Origin: Halocatena marina
Lineage (GTDB): Archaea; Halobacteriota; Halobacteria; Halobacteriales; Haloarculaceae
Assembly: GCF_023276375.1 (NCBI RefSeq)
Contig: NZ_JALLPK010000001.1
Span: 682,001 to 746,000 of the forward strand
DNA: 64,000 nucleotides
Direction of reading: 5' to 3'
The first letter of the stretch is position 1, and the number at the start of each line of letters is the position of its first letter. Below the pieces are notes generated by a model. The model was given only the letters and a program-made list of their open reading frames with translations, was not told where the DNA came from and did no database searches. The position numbers and the translations under genes were made by a program. Positions 1 to 8,858 of the stretch are shown here, in pieces.

Positions 1-162
1 GATGTCATGCTATTACACACTGTGCAAGATTGTAGTTAATATTGATGGGAACTCAAAACAACGATCGGGCGGTTGGGAGGGGATTGGAGCGTCCCGTCGC
101 TCCTGTGACACAGCTTGAATGTGCTGTGAGATGACGGGATGACACGAGCGGCTGATCAGCTC

Positions 163-906
163 TCACGGTGCCAGTCTGTTTTTCCGTCCTTTCATATTCT
201 CGTTGTAATATTCGAATGTGAGCGGACACCAATCGGCTGCGAAATCAAGTACCTGCTCCGTCATATCGCGGACCTCCCACTGACTATCCGCCGCTGCGCG
301 CATGTCGGCGACGTGCATTAGCATCCGTGCGTTGAGCGTCATTACCATGTTCACTTTGCTTCCAATAGGAAGGACAAATCGTGCATCTTCTGGCGGTAGC
401 CCGAGATCAAGCAGTTGTTGGTACTGCTCGACGGATTGAACGATTGAGTCGTGGAAAATCTGCTCGCGCTCTTGGATGGTTTCTTCAGTGACAGCACCGT
501 CTCGTTGGTTCCGACCGATCCAGTCGGCATCGCTCACGGAGGGTGGCACGACGACCATTTCACCGGCCCGCACGTCTTCTGGATCGACATCGTCGAACGC
601 GACGTATCGCTGGCTCTGGATGTCGAATGAAACGTGTCGGTGGCGGGTGATCTGTGCCATGCACGAGCGGCTGATACCTTTCACAGCAAACGTCGCGTGC
701 GCGTGTTCGAACGGTCCGTAGTGACCGTGCCCGAGGAGATGTCCAATGAGCGTGCGCTTTTTCTCCTCCATCGTCTCGCCATCGACTGTCTCCATCGTCT
801 TTTCGAACGACTGCTCGCCGACGAAGGAGCTTGAGTAGTCGTTTCTGGCAGCGGTACAGATAACACGTTCGGGATCTTCCGTCGCTTCGAGCAGGTGAAC
901 GTCCAT
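163..906 (-). CDS. thyX: FAD-dependent thymidylate synthase ThyX
   Basis: Makes dTMP from dUMP using methylene-folate, with FAD/NADPH as reductant, in the cytoplasm. The 247-residue protein has the ThyX signature RHRHVSFDIQSQRY at residues 88-101 (family pattern RHRxxSxNxxSxRY, here with D where N is common). It has the usual family length and the ATG at 906 starts directly with the conserved MDVHLLEAT strand. It sits alone, 56 bp from the convergently ordered deacetylase gene upstream of it on the same strand. No thyA is seen in the window. Assignment is secure from the motif and length. Confidence 0.96.
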   Translation of the reverse strand: MDVHLLEATEDPERVICTAARNDYSSSFVGEQSFEKTMETVDGETMEEKKRTLIGHLLGHGHYGPFEHAHATFAVKGISRSCMAQITRHRHVSFDIQSQRYVAFDDVDPEDVRAGEMVVVPPSVSDADWIGRNQRDGAVTEETIQEREQIFHDSIVQSVEQYQQLLDLGLPPEDARFVLPIGSKVNMVMTLNARMLMHVADMRAAADSQWEVRDMTEQVLDFAADWCPLTFEYYNENMKGRKNRLAP

Positions 907-962
907 AGTCGGATCAGGACACGCGATACGCTTTCAAAGAGATTTCGTCACAGTCCTGTCGA

Positions 963-2300
963 TCAGTTCCCGAGCGAGTCGATGAACTCAGACGGCGAGA
1001 CGACATCCATATCCTTTTTCTTGACGTGATCGAGGACCGTCCGGAAGCCGTCCATCGAGACAGACGTGTTGGTTCCGCTGTCGATTTCGTGGTAGGCGAC
1101 GACGACCAACTGGTTGTACTGCTCGGCGACATCGAGGATCGCGTTGACATCCTCGGGCGAGGTACCGTGGACACGAGGAATGGTGTACATATTGCCAGGT
1201 TGGGCAGCGTTGCCGGGCGAACCACCGAAGATGTAGTTGGCCTCGTGGTATTTCTTCATGATCTCGATCGTTTCGGTGCTGATGCGTCCGTATGGAGCAA
1301 CGATGTGGCGTGCGCCCCTATCGAAGCCCCATTGTTCGAGTTGCTGTTTGGATTGTCGAATTTGGCGCTCTTGTTCTTTGGCCGGATGTTGCGGTAGTGG
1401 TTTGCTCACCGGTGGGTGAGACATCATGTCCCAGCCTGCTTTGCCCATCTCGCGCATGTTGTCACGAGTCATGTTTTGCTCGGTGTTGATCGAATCAGGA
1501 ATAACGGCAACACCGCCGGGCCACTTGCGCTTTTTCAGCTCAGGGAACGCCTTGGTGTACGTCGATATATGAGAATCGTCAAACTGGAAGATCACTTTCC
1601 CTTTCTTTGGCCGCGGGAGCTTACGGATATCGTCGATACCGACGGAGATGGGCTCACCAGCGGTGCTGACACTGATGCGCAGCTCTTGGACGGATTTCAT
1701 GACCGGCTGTCCTGTTTTGCTGGTGAAGCCGAAATCGAGTTGGGTCCAGCCGTTGAGTTCTTTCGGGAGGAAATGTCGGCTAGTGAGCTTGCTGCTCTCG
1801 GCGGGTGCGATGAACTCGACACCAATACGCCCACGAACGGGCTTCTCGAACCGAACAGCCATCGAAAGATCGTGCGCACTGAGATCAAGTCCACCCTCAT
1901 TCGAATCGTAGAATGAACGATAGATGCTGACGCCGTTCTCTTCTTCCTGCTTTCCGTTGTTCGTGCCTTTGAGTACGAGCGACTGACTACCGTTGAACGC
2001 CTTTTTGGAGTCGACTGTGTACTTGCCCGAGTCGACCTGCCAGCGTGAGCCAACGTCGCCCTCAAAGTCCTCTATGACCTCTCCCTTAGATCCGGGGGAT
2101 GGGGTCCCCGTTCCTTCCGCGTCAGTACCGCTGTCGGTCCCTGATCCGGATGAATCGCTTAGTTGTGCAGTCGATGTCGATGATTGGTCTCCGTTTGTGG
2201 ATGGGCCGGTCGGCAGCACTGCCGAACACCCCGCAATCGATATTGTACCAGCAGTTCCGAGCGTTGCGAGGAATTTTCGACGAGTCGATGGGCGTCTCAT
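963..2300 (-). CDS. Tat-exported lipoprotein, divergent polysaccharide deacetylase (NodB-like)
   Basis: Predicted secreted lipoprotein: a Tat motif TRRKFLATLG near the N-terminus is followed by a lipobox ending IAGC (Cys about 25). Next come a Ser/Thr/Gly-rich linker (to about 75) and a beta-rich region resembling a carbohydrate-binding jelly roll (about 75-235, with DFEGD...GSQSLVLKG). The C-terminal NodB-type domain shows FDDSHIS (motif 1), SHPPVS (motif 2) and APYGR (motif 3). Canonical motif 2 is HxxxH, and here the second His is not in place, so metal binding or activity may be altered. It is divergent from another Tat lipoprotein at 2639 and close to glycosyltransferases, which suggests cell-surface polysaccharide processing. 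Substrate unknown. Confidence 0.8.
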   Translation of the reverse strand: MRRPSTRRKFLATLGTAGTISIAGCSAVLPTGPSTNGDQSSTSTAQLSDSSGSGTDSGTDAEGTGTPSPGSKGEVIEDFEGDVGSRWQVDSGKYTVDSKKAFNGSQSLVLKGTNNGKQEEENGVSIYRSFYDSNEGGLDLSAHDLSMAVRFEKPVRGRIGVEFIAPAESSKLTSRHFLPKELNGWTQLDFGFTSKTGQPVMKSVQELRISVSTAGEPISVGIDDIRKLPRPKKGKVIFQFDDSHISTYTKAFPELKKRKWPGGVAVIPDSINTEQNMTRDNMREMGKAGWDMMSHPPVSKPLPQHPAKEQERQIRQSKQQLEQWGFDRGARHIVAPYGRISTETIEIMKKYHEANYIFGGSPGNAAQPGNMYTIPRVHGTSPEDVNAILDVAEQYNQLVVVAYHEIDSGTNTSVSMDGFRTVLDHVKKKDMDVVSPSEFIDSLGN

Positions 2301-2638
2301 AGTAGGTAGTGACTTTCAACGGAGCTAAAACACTTTATAATACGATTCGTAAAACTGATTAGGTGTGTAATAAATTCTCAGCAGAGCAAACAATCCGCGG
2401 CACCGACTACTGGTGTTTGATTTTGATTATAATCTGACTCATGGCAGTGTATATTGTTGTCTATACAATAACAGATATGAAAATTTATACAAAATTTATT
2501 GTATTCATTGTTTTTTGCGAGTATATTTTCTACACTATGAAAAATCACTTACCGTCGTTCGAATTGTGGAAATTAAATTCGTACAAAATCATTGTCCATT
2601 CGAGGGTTTTATAGTGAAGATAGTGATATCGATAGAGC
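2301..2638. other. AT-rich divergent intergenic region
   Basis: About 340 bp between the start codons of two divergent Tat lipoprotein genes. It is much more AT-rich than its flanks and has many A/T runs. TATA-like stretches occur near both ends: CTTTATAAT about 35 bp from the minus-strand start, and GTTTTATAG about 30 bp before the plus-strand start. No ORF with coding character was found. It most likely holds both promoters. Confidence 0.55.
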
Positions 2639-3853
2639 ATGGATTGGACTCGACGCCACTTTCTTTATAGCGCGGTAGGTATTGCTGGCTTATCTGGTTG
2701 TCTACAGAATGATTCTGGTTCTTCTCCTCCATCAGAGACTGTTAGTCGTTCTCCCATCGGCCCTCATTCACCGGTTCCGACAGCGCATTCACAAACCACT
2801 AGTGTCAATGAGAAACAATCAAATCGTTCTACTGATCCATCAGAGGAGACATCTCAGACAGATGATGGTAAAGCTGTCGGAAATTCACTCTATCAAGGAG
2901 AGACGATTCCGGGATCACCGCACGCTCCGTCTGGGACAGCTCCACCGATCGGTCTCAATTTCGATGCATCGATTGCGACTCCCGTCTTGCGTGCGAGCGA
3001 TGTAACCGATTACGGAGAGGTCGACTATGTCGCTGATCCGTTTTTGTTCGTCGAAGACGGGACGTGGCACATGTTTTTCGAAATTTTCAACGAAGATCGG
3101 ACACCTGACGCACCGATTGGTCACGCAACGAGCTCGGACGGCTTGAATTGGACGTACGATCAGATCGCGATCAAAAAGGAGGTACACACATCGTTTCCCC
3201 TCGTGTGGAAATACAAGGGCGAATACTACATGTGTCCCCCATCCGGAAAGCGAGTCGAACTATACAAGGCACGGTCGTTCCCAAACAATTGGAAGCACGT
3301 TGGGAATGCGATCGATGTCGAGTACTACTCACACGATCCGACGTTTATCCGGTATCAGAATCGCTGGTGGCTGTTCACAGAGCGGGATAACCGTGATGTG
3401 ATGATCTATCACTCTCGGGATCTCGAATCCGAAGGATGGACGCCGCACAAGGCAAATCCCGTCGTCACTGATCGTCTCAGCGCTGGTCGGCAGGGCGGTC
3501 GACCCATCTGTTCCGGAGATCGATTGTTCCTCTACTTTCAGGATTCAGTCGAGAACTACGGCGATCGTATCCGATGCTACGAGGTGACGGATCTGTCACC
3601 TTCGACCTACAACGACAGAGAGATGCCCACATCGCCGTTGCTCCATGAGTTCGGTGATGGCTGGGCGGGTGACGGAATGCACACGTTCGATCCGTGGTGG
3701 CTCGGACCAGGAAAGGGGTGGCGTTGTGCGGTTGATGGCGTTCGAGAACAGCATTCCGTCGAAGATCTGTTCACGATCGGAATCGTCGATCTTCCAGCCC
3801 ATTCTTCGTCTGCTCAGCCGTCCACCTCTACTCTCCCCGAAGGAGTGGAATAA
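2639..3853 (+). CDS. Tat lipoprotein with GINT1-like five-bladed beta-propeller
   Basis: N-terminus MDWTRRHFLYSAVGIAGLSGC gives a Tat twin-arginine and a lipobox (LSGC), then a Ser/Thr/Pro-rich linker to about residue 115. The remainder has repeated propeller-type blades: DPFLFVEDGTWHMFFE, IGHATSSDGLNW, FPLVWKYKGEYYM, DPTFIRYQNRWWLF, GDRLFLYFQD. This pattern matches the domain found in plant glucosamine inositolphosphorylceramide transferase N-termini and in many exopolysaccharide-locus proteins; GH43/GH32-like folds look similar. The role is probably binding or processing of surface glycan outside the cell. No catalytic activity can be claimed. It neighbours a deacetylase lipoprotein and glycosyltransferases. 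Confidence 0.72.
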   Translation: MDWTRRHFLYSAVGIAGLSGCLQNDSGSSPPSETVSRSPIGPHSPVPTAHSQTTSVNEKQSNRSTDPSEETSQTDDGKAVGNSLYQGETIPGSPHAPSGTAPPIGLNFDASIATPVLRASDVTDYGEVDYVADPFLFVEDGTWHMFFEIFNEDRTPDAPIGHATSSDGLNWTYDQIAIKKEVHTSFPLVWKYKGEYYMCPPSGKRVELYKARSFPNNWKHVGNAIDVEYYSHDPTFIRYQNRWWLFTERDNRDVMIYHSRDLESEGWTPHKANPVVTDRLSAGRQGGRPICSGDRLFLYFQDSVENYGDRIRCYEVTDLSPSTYNDREMPTSPLLHEFGDGWAGDGMHTFDPWWLGPGKGWRCAVDGVREQHSVEDLFTIGIVDLPAHSSSAQPSTSTLPEGVE

Positions 3854-3985
3854 TCGGGGAGTAGAACTGAGTGCAACAAAGCGAAACGGTGTAAAACAGA
3901 CTTAATTTGGTTCGTACACACCGGTATGTGTTCACTACGTGAACGCCTGTTTTCTACGGCGTACGACTATCGACACAACCATTCC

Positions 3986-5233
3986 TCAATCTGTCATCGA
4001 TGCAACGTCGTGATACCGATCTGAGAATTTTTTCTCGATGGTTTCGGGCGCAAACCGTTCGAGATGGTCAGGGATGGCGTCGTAGTGTGTGTCGTAGTTC
4101 TCGATAAGTCGTTCGAAGGCGTCTGCGAGAGCAGTCTCGTCTCCGGGTGTAAATCGCTGTCCTGCTGGTCCAACGATGTAGTCGGTGCTTCCCACGTCGG
4201 AGGCGATGATCGGCGTCCGTGTCGATAGTGCTTCTAGTAGTACCCGCCCGAACGGCTCATCGAGTAAACCTGAGTATACGAACGCGTCCGCCTTGTCGTA
4301 GATTGTAGTCAACTCGTCGTGATCGACGTATCCGAGCCACTCGATCTGATCGTCGACATCGAGTTCTCGGGCGAGCTCGTGAAGTCGCTTTTCCAGCGGT
4401 CCCGAGCCTGCAATCTGTAACGTTGCGTCGTATCCACGCTGAAGTATCTCTGCTACACCGCGTACGAGCACGTGCACTCCCTTAATATCCTGTAGTGCAC
4501 CTACATAGAGAAGTTTCACCGCTCGCCCAGCTTCCGGTTTCGAGCGTCCTTCGGTGTTTTCCACCTCGAATGTTTCATCATAGAAGTGTGGGATTACCTC
4601 AATTCGCTCGTCAGGAAATCCGATTTTTCCGAAGTCTTCCACGAGGTGTGGTGACAGCGCGTGATACGCATCGATATCCCACGAACGATCGAGGGATTCG
4701 TGAACGAAACCAATCTGACCGAGTGCAACATACCCACCTCGGAGTTCTTCATCGAGACCCTGTCGGCGTTTGAGGGCAGTCGCTGGGATGCAGTTCGCAC
4801 ATTTCACCCGGCCCGGCCCCGAACACTTCTGTTCGCCATGGTACATCATATCTGCTTTCGGGCAGACCGGGAGATATGAATTAATCGTCGAAAGTGTTGG
4901 AACATCCAAGTCGGCGAGAACAGGAATAAATGCTGACGAGTAGGAATGAACCAATTCGTGTTGATTGAGCGCGTGGCTCTCTTCTCGGAGTGTCTCGATC
5001 TTGTTCGTGAGTGGGTGGGGTAGCTTTGGGAGTTTGTCGTGAATGACGTATTCAACGCGGTCCTCGGCTGGAAGATCAGCCGACGACGCATCCATCTGAC
5101 TCGATACGTACACGGTCAAGTCGTGGTAGTTCGATAGGCGCTCGATGAGCAGTGTGGATGTTCTAACGGCTCCCGTCCCTGCTGCTCCTGGACACTCGGC
5201 AGGGACGAATCCAACGTCGAGTCGCTCACTCAC
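3986..5233 (-). CDS. GT4-family glycosyltransferase
   Basis: A 415-residue GT-B glycosyltransferase, cytoplasmic or peripheral to the membrane. The N-terminal domain has a Gly-rich acceptor loop (PGAAGTGAVR, about 15-24). The C-terminal Rossmann domain begins at LLYVGALQDIKGV and carries the retaining-GT EX7E motif in EPFGRVLLE. A cluster of four cysteines (residues 124, 137, 145 and 148) sits in the N-terminal half, a possible metal-binding insert. It is transcribed away from the GT2/GT-C pair across a 350-bp intergenic region. Likely role: adding a sugar to a lipid-linked or polymeric surface glycan. Donor and acceptor cannot be read from sequence. Confidence 0.85.
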   Translation of the reverse strand: MSERLDVGFVPAECPGAAGTGAVRTSTLLIERLSNYHDLTVYVSSQMDASSADLPAEDRVEYVIHDKLPKLPHPLTNKIETLREESHALNQHELVHSYSSAFIPVLADLDVPTLSTINSYLPVCPKADMMYHGEQKCSGPGRVKCANCIPATALKRRQGLDEELRGGYVALGQIGFVHESLDRSWDIDAYHALSPHLVEDFGKIGFPDERIEVIPHFYDETFEVENTEGRSKPEAGRAVKLLYVGALQDIKGVHVLVRGVAEILQRGYDATLQIAGSGPLEKRLHELARELDVDDQIEWLGYVDHDELTTIYDKADAFVYSGLLDEPFGRVLLEALSTRTPIIASDVGSTDYIVGPAGQRFTPGDETALADAFERLIENYDTHYDAIPDHLERFAPETIEKKFSDRYHDVASMTD

Positions 5234-5584
5234 GCACTACTCACCCAGCTTCCTACTACTGTCTCCATCCTGTTTTCGTCCATCGTGTGGCGATGGTCTC
5301 ACCTCTGAGCCCTTACTACTTGCTTTCATCTTCGGAACTATTCTGTGTCTGTATGTGGCATTGAAATTAACACTAAGGAATGTTACTTAGTGTAAATTCT
5401 ATTTGACAATCCATGCCACACATCTCATGTTGGACATGCGTCAGCCGTATGTCGTTCGATCTAGAAACGATAATAAGACCGTAGGCATCTATGCACCTAG
5501 TAAGACCGCGTCTCCGGGTTTAGGAGGTGTATTGTAATACCCCTTCGGTCTCAAACAGGAGACTAGAGAGTAAGCACGCGATAT
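5234..5584. other. Intergenic region between divergent glycosyltransferases
   Basis: About 350 bp between the GT4 gene (minus) and the GT2 gene (plus). It contains one long inverted repeat (listed separately) and a smaller GTATT-GT-AATAC palindrome near 5533-5544. No coding ORF is convincing. Both promoters must lie here. Confidence 0.5.
5367..5396. promoter_or_regulatory. Interrupted palindrome, candidate operator
   Basis: TTAACACTAAG and CTTAGTGTAAA flank an 8-base spacer; 10 of 11 positions pair. It lies about 135 bp upstream of the minus-strand GT4 start and about 190 bp upstream of the plus-strand GT2 start. This suits a regulator binding site shared by divergent genes. A stem-loop in a transcript is the alternative, but there is no T-run beside it. 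The regulator is unknown. Confidence 0.4.
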
Positions 5585-6643
5585 ATGTATCACGAACACA
5601 CGATTGGCGTCGTTATACCGGCGTACAACGAGGAGGGATATGTTGGAGAGGTAATCGAAACGTTGCCTTCATTCGTCGACAGAGCGTACGTCATTGACGA
5701 TGGCTCGACGGATGATACGTGGCTTGAGATAACAGAATATGCGACGGAGTACAATGCTACACACCCTGGCACGAACGGGTACGACGCACGCGTCGTCCCG
5801 ATTCAGCACAAGGTAAACCGTGGTGTTGGCGGCGCCATCAAGACTGGCTACTTACAGGCACTCGAAGACGGCATCGATGTCACGGCTGTGATGGGCGGCG
5901 ATGGACAGATGGATCCAGACGTTCTCACAAAATTCATCGATCCTGTCGTCGAGGGGAAAGCCCATTATGCAAAGGGTAATCGCTTTATGAAGTTCGAAAC
6001 CCTCGATGCGATGCCCCGTTTCCGTCTGTTCGGTAACACGATCTTGTCCCTGTTGACCAAGGTATCGAGCGGGTACTGGTCCATTTCAGACCCACAGAAC
6101 GGATATACCGCAATCTCACAAGAAGCACTCCAGCGCGTCGACATCGATGGGATGTACGAGTACTACGGCTATTGCAACGATCTGTTGGTTCGGCTCAATC
6201 TCGCCGACTGCCGTGTTGCGGATGTCGTTCACTCGGCTGAGACCGTCTATGGCGAGGATTGGAAGAGCCACATTAACTACTCGGCATACGTGCCGAAGGT
6301 GTCGTATATGCTGCTTCACCGCTTCTTGTGGCGGTTGAATCAGAAGTACATCCTGAAGGACTTCCGGCCGTTCGCGGCAGCGTACTACCTTGGTGCAGGC
6401 GTTACCGGTCTCGGGATCGCAAAGCTGATGGCCAAACTCGCATTCCGTCGTGAGAACACTGACAGCTGGTTCTTCACGCTGCTGTCGGGTATTGTGCTTA
6501 TACTCTCTGCAATGGTGCTCGATCGGATGGAAAACGAAGACATGGGCGTCCAAGTTCGAGAAGCGCCAACTTCGCTTCCAACGACGTCGATCTCGAAGAA
6601 CGGACGCACCGAAACAGGACCAATTCCTGCAGACGACGACTAA
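5585..6643 (+). CDS. GT2-family glycosyltransferase (dolichol-phosphate sugar synthase type)
   Basis: A 352-residue family-2 glycosyltransferase of the DPM1/DPG1 class. The N-terminal nucleotide-sugar site reads VIPAYNEEGYV, then VIDDGSTDDTW, NRGVGGAIKTGY and the metal-binding GGDGQMDPD. The C-terminal part has an amphipathic stretch and a hydrophobic helix (FFTLLSGIVLILSAMVL) that would anchor it to the membrane. A disordered tail of about 30 residues ends it. Family members charge polyprenyl/dolichyl phosphate with a hexose. It is 3 bp from the GT-C-like membrane gene, so the two form an operon that could make and then use a lipid-linked sugar. Confidence 0.87.
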   Translation: MYHEHTIGVVIPAYNEEGYVGEVIETLPSFVDRAYVIDDGSTDDTWLEITEYATEYNATHPGTNGYDARVVPIQHKVNRGVGGAIKTGYLQALEDGIDVTAVMGGDGQMDPDVLTKFIDPVVEGKAHYAKGNRFMKFETLDAMPRFRLFGNTILSLLTKVSSGYWSISDPQNGYTAISQEALQRVDIDGMYEYYGYCNDLLVRLNLADCRVADVVHSAETVYGEDWKSHINYSAYVPKVSYMLLHRFLWRLNQKYILKDFRPFAAAYYLGAGVTGLGIAKLMAKLAFRRENTDSWFFTLLSGIVLILSAMVLDRMENEDMGVQVREAPTSLPTTSISKNGRTETGPIPADDD

Positions 6644-6646
6644 TTA

Positions 6647-8659
6647 ATGAGTAGCCGTACCGGTCTTCTCGGGATGGCCCGTCAGGGTCGTCTCGATATT
6701 ATTGCGGGCTTGCTTGGTCTCATAGCAGCGATAGCGCTGCTGCCGCTGCAGTTTCTGCTTGATCAAGTGTACATTCGCACGCTCCCGATCGTGTTGGGCT
6801 GTGCATCGTTGCTCTATCTCCATGCGGCTCGTGATGAGCGACATGGTGAGGTCGCAACGCTTTCGATCGGTACGGCACGTATCCTTCCGCCACTCGTCAT
6901 TCTCGGTTCGGCTGCCCTCGTCGTGATAGCAGCAGCTTCAGAAGGCCGAACGCTTCTGTTCTACGATATCGCTGCAGCTGTTGGCACTGCCTTGCTCGCG
7001 CAGATTCTCTTCGTCGATAACGACTACTTCTCGCCCGGACTAATGCTCTTTCAGATCATTGTCTTCGGGCTCGTCGTCCGATTCGCCGCGCTCTACACGA
7101 CGCCCGGCTTCATCGGCATCGATGTCTGGACCCATATGGTGGACTGGACTGGGAAGATATACGAAGCCCGATCATTGCAGCCAATATCGGATGAGAAATA
7201 CTTCGCCTCACCGTTGTATCACCTATTGGTCGTCGGGTCGAGTTTGCTGCTGGACGTGTCGATCAGAACGGCGCTGTTCATCGTGGTCGGCGTAGCGATG
7301 CCTATTTCGGTTCTGCTGATCTATGCAACGGCGACGTTTTTCGTCGAGCCACGCTGGGCGGTGTTTGCCACAGCAGCGTACGCGATCAGCGCGTCCGTTA
7401 TCGAGTGGGGGATCCACCTCATTCCGACGAGTCTAGGGTTAATCTTCTTTCTCGCGATCTTCTACAGTCTGGATCGGATGTTACGAATCGACTACAAGCC
7501 GCGTGATTTCGGGCTGGTCGTGTTCTTCAGCGTTGCGGTTATCCTCACCCACCAGATCTCAGCGTTCATCATGCTGGTGTTCACCGGCTCTGGCCTCCTC
7601 GCCTACTTCGGCCTGAGCCTCGGCATCTTCGATATCGGCCGGGCCAGTTGGGAGCGCTCGTCGACGCGCGAATCGGTGAATCTCACCGGACTGTTAGTGT
7701 TCGACCTCGGGCTGATCACGTTTATGTGGTCGCTAACACCGTACCAAGGTGGATCATTCCTAACGACGATCCTCAACTACTTCGTCAACACGGTGCGCGA
7801 TACTGCGGGTGCTGGCAATCTTGCCAGTTCATCACAGAATATCCCTCCGAGCGCGATGCCCCAGCAGACGCTTATGCAGAGCATCGTGGAGTATCTCGAC
7901 GTGCTTGGATTTCTGTTGTTGCTGTTGTTGACGATCGTGGGCTGTCTGTACATCATTCGACAGGAAAATATCTCACACGCGACGTTCACGTGTGTCATTG
8001 CGACCGTTATTATGCTTGCATTCGTGTTCGGATTCCCCATGTTCGGGATCAGAACGTTCGTTCCTGGTCGGTGGTATCCGTTCGTTGGTGCTCCGATGGC
8101 CGTTGTCGGCGCAATCGGGCTCTCCTATCTCGTCAAGAACACCCAACCGTCAGTCATGGTGATCGTCCTATTGCTCTTCGTCGTCGTCTTCCCGGCGTCC
8201 TCGATTCTCGCAAGCGAAAGCACACAGGATCAGCCGGCGTTTGCTGACACCCAGACGCGCTACAGCTACACGGAAGCTGAACTGGCGGCCGTAGATACTA
8301 TCCGTACCTACGCAGAGAATAAGAGTACGAACTGGGTCACCGATCACCCGTATGCGACAGTGTTGACCCGAACACAAGCTCACAACATGGAACCAGGCGC
8401 GATCCAAAACGGGCAGGTTGCCGGGTGGGCTAGGGATATACGATATGAAAACGGAACAACTACTACGCGGATGGTAGAGGCAGACACCTACATCTATCGG
8501 GACTATCAGGGAAGTGGTGCTGCGTACTTTAAGTTCTACTACAATAACTCGACAGTTTCGTACACACCCTCTGTCTCATACAAGCAAATGTGTGGAGGGA
8601 ACAAGGACATTCTATTTATGAATAGTCAGGTGACTGTATGTAATTCGGCTGGAGCATAA
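6647..8659 (+). CDS. Large polytopic membrane protein, GT-C glycosyltransferase-like
   Basis: A 670-residue protein with about 12-13 hydrophobic helices and a C-terminal extracytoplasmic domain of roughly 130 residues (from about 535). The first large loop has an acidic motif, GIDVWTHMVDWTGKI, followed later by FASPLYHLL. This matches the layout of GT-C transferases (GT39/ArnT/oligosaccharyltransferase type), where an Asp or DxD-like acid in loop 1 is catalytic. That is an inference from topology and motif, not a proven family match. It overlaps functionally and nearly physically with the upstream GT2 gene, so it may transfer a sugar from the lipid carrier on the outer face. Confidence 0.65.
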   Translation: MSSRTGLLGMARQGRLDIIAGLLGLIAAIALLPLQFLLDQVYIRTLPIVLGCASLLYLHAARDERHGEVATLSIGTARILPPLVILGSAALVVIAAASEGRTLLFYDIAAAVGTALLAQILFVDNDYFSPGLMLFQIIVFGLVVRFAALYTTPGFIGIDVWTHMVDWTGKIYEARSLQPISDEKYFASPLYHLLVVGSSLLLDVSIRTALFIVVGVAMPISVLLIYATATFFVEPRWAVFATAAYAISASVIEWGIHLIPTSLGLIFFLAIFYSLDRMLRIDYKPRDFGLVVFFSVAVILTHQISAFIMLVFTGSGLLAYFGLSLGIFDIGRASWERSSTRESVNLTGLLVFDLGLITFMWSLTPYQGGSFLTTILNYFVNTVRDTAGAGNLASSSQNIPPSAMPQQTLMQSIVEYLDVLGFLLLLLLTIVGCLYIIRQENISHATFTCVIATVIMLAFVFGFPMFGIRTFVPGRWYPFVGAPMAVVGAIGLSYLVKNTQPSVMVIVLLLFVVVFPASSILASESTQDQPAFADTQTRYSYTEAELAAVDTIRTYAENKSTNWVTDHPYATVLTRTQAHNMEPGAIQNGQVAGWARDIRYENGTTTTRMVEADTYIYRDYQGSGAAYFKFYYNNSTVSYTPSVSYKQMCGGNKDILFMNSQVTVCNSAGA

Positions 8660-8858
8660 CAAAAACGTTGATAATGTTCGTAGAATTTCGGCTTCGGAGG
8701 AACGAAGGAATAAATAAGTGCATACGGAGAATCCGAAACAACAATGAAACTCACGAGAATGTCAGCTAGATCAGTTTCTTGCCAATCCATTATTCGACAA
8801 AAGATGAATGTAAATCATGGTACATTTAGTGGTGTATTGAAAAGAGGTGGTGATCGCA

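Noticed and set aside
1..162. Possible promoter or gene end at the left edge of the window
   Set aside because: Only about 160 bp precede thyX's stop, with short ORFs lacking any motif. Nothing can be stated without the sequence to the left.
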